7,055 bases of DNA from Methanosarcinales archaeon (GTDB lineage: Archaea > Halobacteriota > Methanosarcinia > Methanosarcinales > Methanocomedenaceae): contig JAUWTY010000058.1 of the NCBI GenBank assembly GCA_030614485.1, positions 1 through 7,055 of the forward strand. The letters are read 5' to 3'. The position numbers and the translations under genes are program-made. The notes under the pieces are model-generated. The model made no database searches, was not told the DNA's origin, and saw only the letters and a program-made list of their open reading frames with translations. Within the stretch, counting starts at the first letter, position 1, and every line of letters begins with the position of its first letter. This document shows, one piece after another, positions 6,248-7,055 of this stretch.

Positions 6248-7051
6248 TCATCTTTTTGGATATGAACCGATTATCTTAACCTGATCAGCTAATTTTTCTA
6301 TACCTTCGAGGGCATCCTTAACAGGAATATCTGTTCGGTGCCCTTCAATATCAATATAGAACAGGTAATCTCCCAGCCCCAACTTGGAAGGTCTGGATTC
6401 AATTTTTGTCAGGTTTATATTACGACTGGCAAATTCACCCAACAGGTCAAACAGGCCGCCTGGTCTGTCGTGTCCCAGATGCACTATAATAGATGTCTTG
6501 TCATGCCCTGTCGGTGCCGGCATCTGTTTCCCCAGCACAACGAACCTGGTATAGTTCTCTTTATGGTCCTGGATATTGTCTGCAAGTATATCGAGCCCGT
6601 AATGCTGAGCAGATTCACGTGAGGCAATGGCAGCCATCTCTGGAAATTCAGAGGTCAGTTTGGCTGCATGGGATGTACTGCCCGTGGTTTGCGTTCTGGC
6701 ATTTTTGAAATGTGTGCGGATGAACTGGCGACATTGGGCCAAAGCCTGTGGATGGGATAGTATAACCTTAACATCATCCATGCGACCTTTCGATAGCAGG
6801 CAGTGACTGACAGGTACAATGATCTCATCAGTAATATTTATGTCATGTTCCTTGAGGGCATCTAATGTAATGCCGACAGACCCTTCAAGTGAGTTTTCAA
6901 TGGGCACTATTCCGCAGTCCACGCTTCCTTCGAGAACAGACTCAACGACATCTTCCAGGTCATCGAAGTACTTGAGCTGTGCATTTATGTCAAGCTGGTT
7001 GGCGGCTTTTTGTGAGTAAGTCCCCTCCGGCCCAAGTAGTCCGATTAACAT
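6248..7051 (-). CDS. pheA: Prephenate dehydratase with C-terminal ACT domain
   Basis: The enzyme converts prephenate to phenylpyruvate, with loss of water and CO2, on the phenylalanine branch of aromatic amino acid synthesis. The 267-residue monofunctional protein begins with the canonical GLLGPEGTYS (4-13). The catalytic domain (about 1-175) shows GIVPIENS (47-54), EGSVG (56-60), SHPQALAQC (99-107), GSTSHAA (124-130) and the catalytic NYTRF (167-171). The ACT domain (about 185-264) has RPGGL (196-200) and NLTKIESRP (213-221), the regions that bind phenylalanine for feedback inhibition. Many relatives have GAL where this one has GGL. No chorismate mutase domain is fused. The ATG lies only four bases from the window edge, so the promoter and any upstream partner are not visible. 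The length and start match free-standing archaeal enzymes. Confidence 0.96.
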   Translation of the reverse strand: MLIGLLGPEGTYSQKAANQLDINAQLKYFDDLEDVVESVLEGSVDCGIVPIENSLEGSVGITLDALKEHDINITDEIIVPVSHCLLSKGRMDDVKVILSHPQALAQCRQFIRTHFKNARTQTTGSTSHAAKLTSEFPEMAAIASRESAQHYGLDILADNIQDHKENYTRFVVLGKQMPAPTGHDKTSIIVHLGHDRPGGLFDLLGEFASRNINLTKIESRPSKLGLGDYLFYIDIEGHRTDIPVKDALEGIEKLADQVKIIGSYPKR

Positions 7052-7055
7052 ACCC

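Overview
The window reads as chromosome from a euryarchaeote, most likely of the Methanosarcinales / ANME-2 / Methanoperedens kind. The grounds are an archaeal-type ribosomal protein L10e, an archaeal initiation factor aIF2-beta carrying a C-terminal TRAM domain, a cysteine-rich tandem V4R protein, a bacterial-type UvrC (patchy in archaea, common in mesophilic methanogens and haloarchaea), and archaeal TATA-like promoters with some apparently leaderless genes. The lineage is inferred from gene content and style, not from a search.

Layout: bases 1-226 hold the tail or remnant of an unidentified reading frame that appears broken by a one-base frameshift. Bases 227-332 are AT-rich and noncoding. 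They end in a perfect 10-bp inverted repeat around a 14-bp AT palindrome, directly upstream of a plus-strand AAA+ ATPase gene of the archaeal AAA_14/DUF4143 type (333-1607). Bases 1608-1831 are a noncoding convergent junction with a strong 14-bp hairpin, two weaker hairpins and a short repeated motif. The rest (1832-7051) is five minus-strand genes. In transcription order they are pheA (prephenate dehydratase, 7051-6248), a tandem V4R-domain protein (6193-4991), uvrC (4937-3084), rpl10e (3006-2482) and the aIF2-beta gene (2446-1832).

Functionally, rpl10e and aIF2-beta form a small translation unit: 35-bp spacing, one promoter upstream of rpl10e, and a Shine-Dalgarno-like site before each gene. 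UvrC is the nuclease of nucleotide excision repair. PheA commits prephenate to phenylalanine. The V4R protein is probably a small-molecule or metal-binding sensor of unknown ligand. These upstream genes share direction but are separated by 53-77 bp with their own candidate signals, so they need not be one operon. The ATPase is the accessory element: visibly more A/T-rich than its neighbours, convergent to them, and next to an apparent gene remnant.

I do not see a convincing new multi-gene system. The observations most worth a second look are the duplicated V4R cysteine framework, the structured plus-strand RNA at the convergent junction, the palindromic leader of the ATPase, and a repeat-expanded insertion inside the UvrC nuclease domain.
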